From NCBI GenBank assembly GCA_963741385.1, contig CAVUHO010000015.1:1-64000 (forward strand): a stretch of DNA of 64,000 nucleotides, written 5' to 3'. How positions within the stretch are numbered: position 1 is the stretch's first letter; each line of letters opens with the position of its first letter. This document shows positions 62,739-64,000 of this stretch, piece after piece. Below the pieces are notes generated by a model that worked only from the letters and a program-made list of their open reading frames with translations, did not search any database and had not been told where the DNA came from. The translations under genes were made by a program, and so were the position numbers. The DNA comes from Sulfomarinibacter sp963741385 (GTDB taxonomy: Bacteria > Acidobacteriota > Thermoanaerobaculia > Thermoanaerobaculales > Sulfomarinibacteraceae).

Positions 62739-64000
62739 TCAGAGATAGGGCGTCATCAACCAGGCCATGCCGTCCCGGACCCGCACCGGCAGGGGACGCC
62801 CGTCGACCTCTTCGAGGGTGATTTCCCGCGATCGTTGTCTGACGGCATCGAAGTGACCCTCAATGATCGCCGCGAACTCGCGGTCGTAGACTTCGACGAC
62901 CATCTCGAAGTTGAGCCGGAGGCTGCGCGGGTCCATGTTTGCCGACCCCACCTGGACATAGTGTCCGTCAACGAGAAAGAGCTTGGTGTGGACGAAGGGC
63001 GGTGGCTGCTCGTACACGCGCACCCCCCGCTGCAGGACCTCCCAGAGCATGTTGCGGCTCGCCCAGTGAACCAAGGGCAGGTTGTTTTTCGCGGGCAGGA
63101 ACACCGTCACAGCCACCCCACGGAGAGCTGCGGCCTGGAGTGCGCCGACGAGCTCCCTGGGCGGGATGAAGTAGGGCGTCATGATTGCCACCTGCCGCCG
63201 GGCGGCGGACACGGCGCCGACGAGGACGGCAAGCAGCTTGTCGACGTCCTCGTTGGGGCCCTCGATGATCGTCCGGCAGCGGGCACTCCCCGTCTCCCGG
63301 TCGTCGCTGGTGAAGTGGCCGGGGGCTTGCCCGGTCACGAATGCCCAGTCGTCGAGAAACACCTGCTGGAGCTGCCGGATGACCGGGCCCGTGATGCGGA
63401 AGTTCGCGTCGATCACCCGGTCGGGGTTGTCGGTACGGCCGGCGACGTGCCGGCCACCGATGTTCATCCCCCCGGTGAACGCCACCCGTCCGTCCGCGAG
63501 CAGGACCTTGCGGTGATTGCGGAGATTGACGTGCACTTCCGGAAGGAGGGTCCTGGGAGGGAGGAATCGGGCGACCTTGACGCCCCGCGCGGCCAACAGC
63601 TTGCCCGCCCGGGGACGGGAGTAGAGCTCGCCGATGCCGTCGATGAGAACCCGGGTGTCGACTCCGCGCTCCGCGGCGCGCGCGAGCGCATCGATGAATT
63701 CGCGACCCGTGCGGTTGGTCTCGAAGATGTACGTCGACAGAAAGACGTGGTGGTGTGCTGCGTCGATCTCGCGCAGCATGGCCGGGTAGGCCTGCTCGCC
63801 GTTGTGCAGGACCTCGACGTTGTTGCCGGCGACCAGGTCGAACGAGGAGACGGCGTCGGCGATTCCCGCGAGTTCGGAGAACTCGACGGGGAGGCCGGTT
63901 TTCGAGGAATCGGTCGATTGCCGACGGATGTGGGGGCCGTCCAGCCCGGGCAGGGCCCGCGCCCTCATGCGGATGCGGTTGATCCCGAAGAAGAAGTACA
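62739..64000 (-). CDS. cls: Cardiolipin synthase, N-terminus cut by window edge
   Basis: Phospholipase-D-superfamily enzyme that joins two phosphatidylglycerol molecules. Two HKD boxes are present: NLRNHRKVLLADGRVAFTGG and FVHTKLFLVDGHYVQVGSAN (the usual HxKxxxxD with downstream GSxN). The frame stays open to the window end, and the last visible residues upstream of ATG 63968 read YFFFGINRIRMRARAL, the typical junction after the N-terminal membrane segments. So the gene continues beyond 64000, with ATG 63968 internal. Visible 420 residues; the C-terminus ends GMAWLMTPYL. Confidence 0.88.
   Translation of the reverse strand, partial: YFFFGINRIRMRARALPGLDGPHIRRQSTDSSKTGLPVEFSELAGIADAVSSFDLVAGNNVEVLHNGEQAYPAMLREIDAAHHHVFLSTYIFETNRTGREFIDALARAAERGVDTRVLIDGIGELYSRPRAGKLLAARGVKVARFLPPRTLLPEVHVNLRNHRKVLLADGRVAFTGGMNIGGRHVAGRTDNPDRVIDANFRITGPVIRQLQQVFLDDWAFVTGQAPGHFTSDDRETGSARCRTIIEGPNEDVDKLLAVLVGAVSAARRQVAIMTPYFIPPRELVGALQAAALRGVAVTVFLPAKNNLPLVHWASRNMLWEVLQRGVRVYEQPPPFVHTKLFLVDGHYVQVGSANMDPRSLRLNFEMVVEVYDREFAAIIEGHFDAVRQRSREITLEEVDGRPLPVRVRDGMAWLMTPYL

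Overview
The window is about 64 kb of high-GC bacterial chromosome from a Gram-negative organism. Sec and Tat signal peptides, lipoprotein boxes and a LolC/E-type permease support a diderm envelope. The gene set is mostly housekeeping: holB, the glycine-cleavage operon with a split P-protein, class II DAHP synthase, pyk, parE/parC, the EF-P lysylation genes, a full SUF operon and class II PPK2. It also carries a tricorn-like S41 protease, an M28 peptidase, and DUF4097 and DUF2157 proteins. Together with the palindrome-rich intergenic DNA this suggests an Acidobacteriota-type lineage (Thermoanaerobaculia or Holophagae-like). That placement is inference; there is no rRNA or other phylogenetic marker here to settle it. 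I saw no tRNA, rRNA, CRISPR array, insertion sequence or prophage.

Layout. 0-4 kb: holB (cut by the window start), a sodium:solute symporter and a secreted calcineurin-like phosphatase, followed by a 284-bp palindrome. 4-10 kb: a glycosyltransferase, a frame-broken methyltransferase and a frame-broken tricorn-like protease. 10-12.2 kb: an overlapping trio (DUF2157, GDYXXLXY, HTH/Zn-ribbon). 12.6-20.2 kb, minus strand: gcvT-gcvH-gcvPA-gcvPB behind a bactofilin-like/M23 pair and a LolC-like permease. 20.4-21.7 kb: a MarR regulator overlapping arsM. 22-30 kb: DAHP synthase, M28 peptidase, a degenerate Mrr-like membrane protein, DUF4097 protein, a lipoprotein, pyk and a GYD protein. 30-38.7 kb: parC, parE, a D-serine dehydratase/D-threonine aldolase-like enzyme, an AMP-forming acyl-CoA synthetase and a CinA-like protein. 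39-44.2 kb: nnrU, epmA, efp, epmB, a DDAH-type hydrolase and an NFACT-R protein. 44.5-47.8 kb: an NsrR-like Rrf2 regulator, hemerythrin protein and quinol NO reductase. 48-52.3 kb: GDPD, PPK2 and a Tat-exported amidase. 52.5-58.8 kb: rrf2-sufB-sufC-sufD-sufS-sufU-sufT. 59-64 kb: a nitrilase-family hydrolase, CPA2 antiporter, DUF3124 lipoprotein and a cardiolipin synthase cut by the window end.

Functional modules. Three stress circuits each carry their own Cys-rich regulator: MarR with ArsM for arsenic, Rrf2 with hemerythrin and qNOR for nitric oxide, and Rrf2 with SUF for Fe-S status. EpmA, EpmB and EF-P (Lys34 present) form a complete beta-lysylation set.

The most unusual content is intergenic. 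Most gaps contain AT-rich tracts with a 7-nt period, often as inverted pairs around GC-rich cores. Mixed with these are at least three palindromic families: a cassette with conserved flanks and a variable hairpin core (three copies with exactly 13-bp stems and 35-nt loops), a twin-hairpin element with mutually complementary loops (five copies), and a GTCATCCCGA-type palindrome. Eight apparent single-base frameshifts affect only three genes, and seven of them lie between 5.6 and 8.4 kb.
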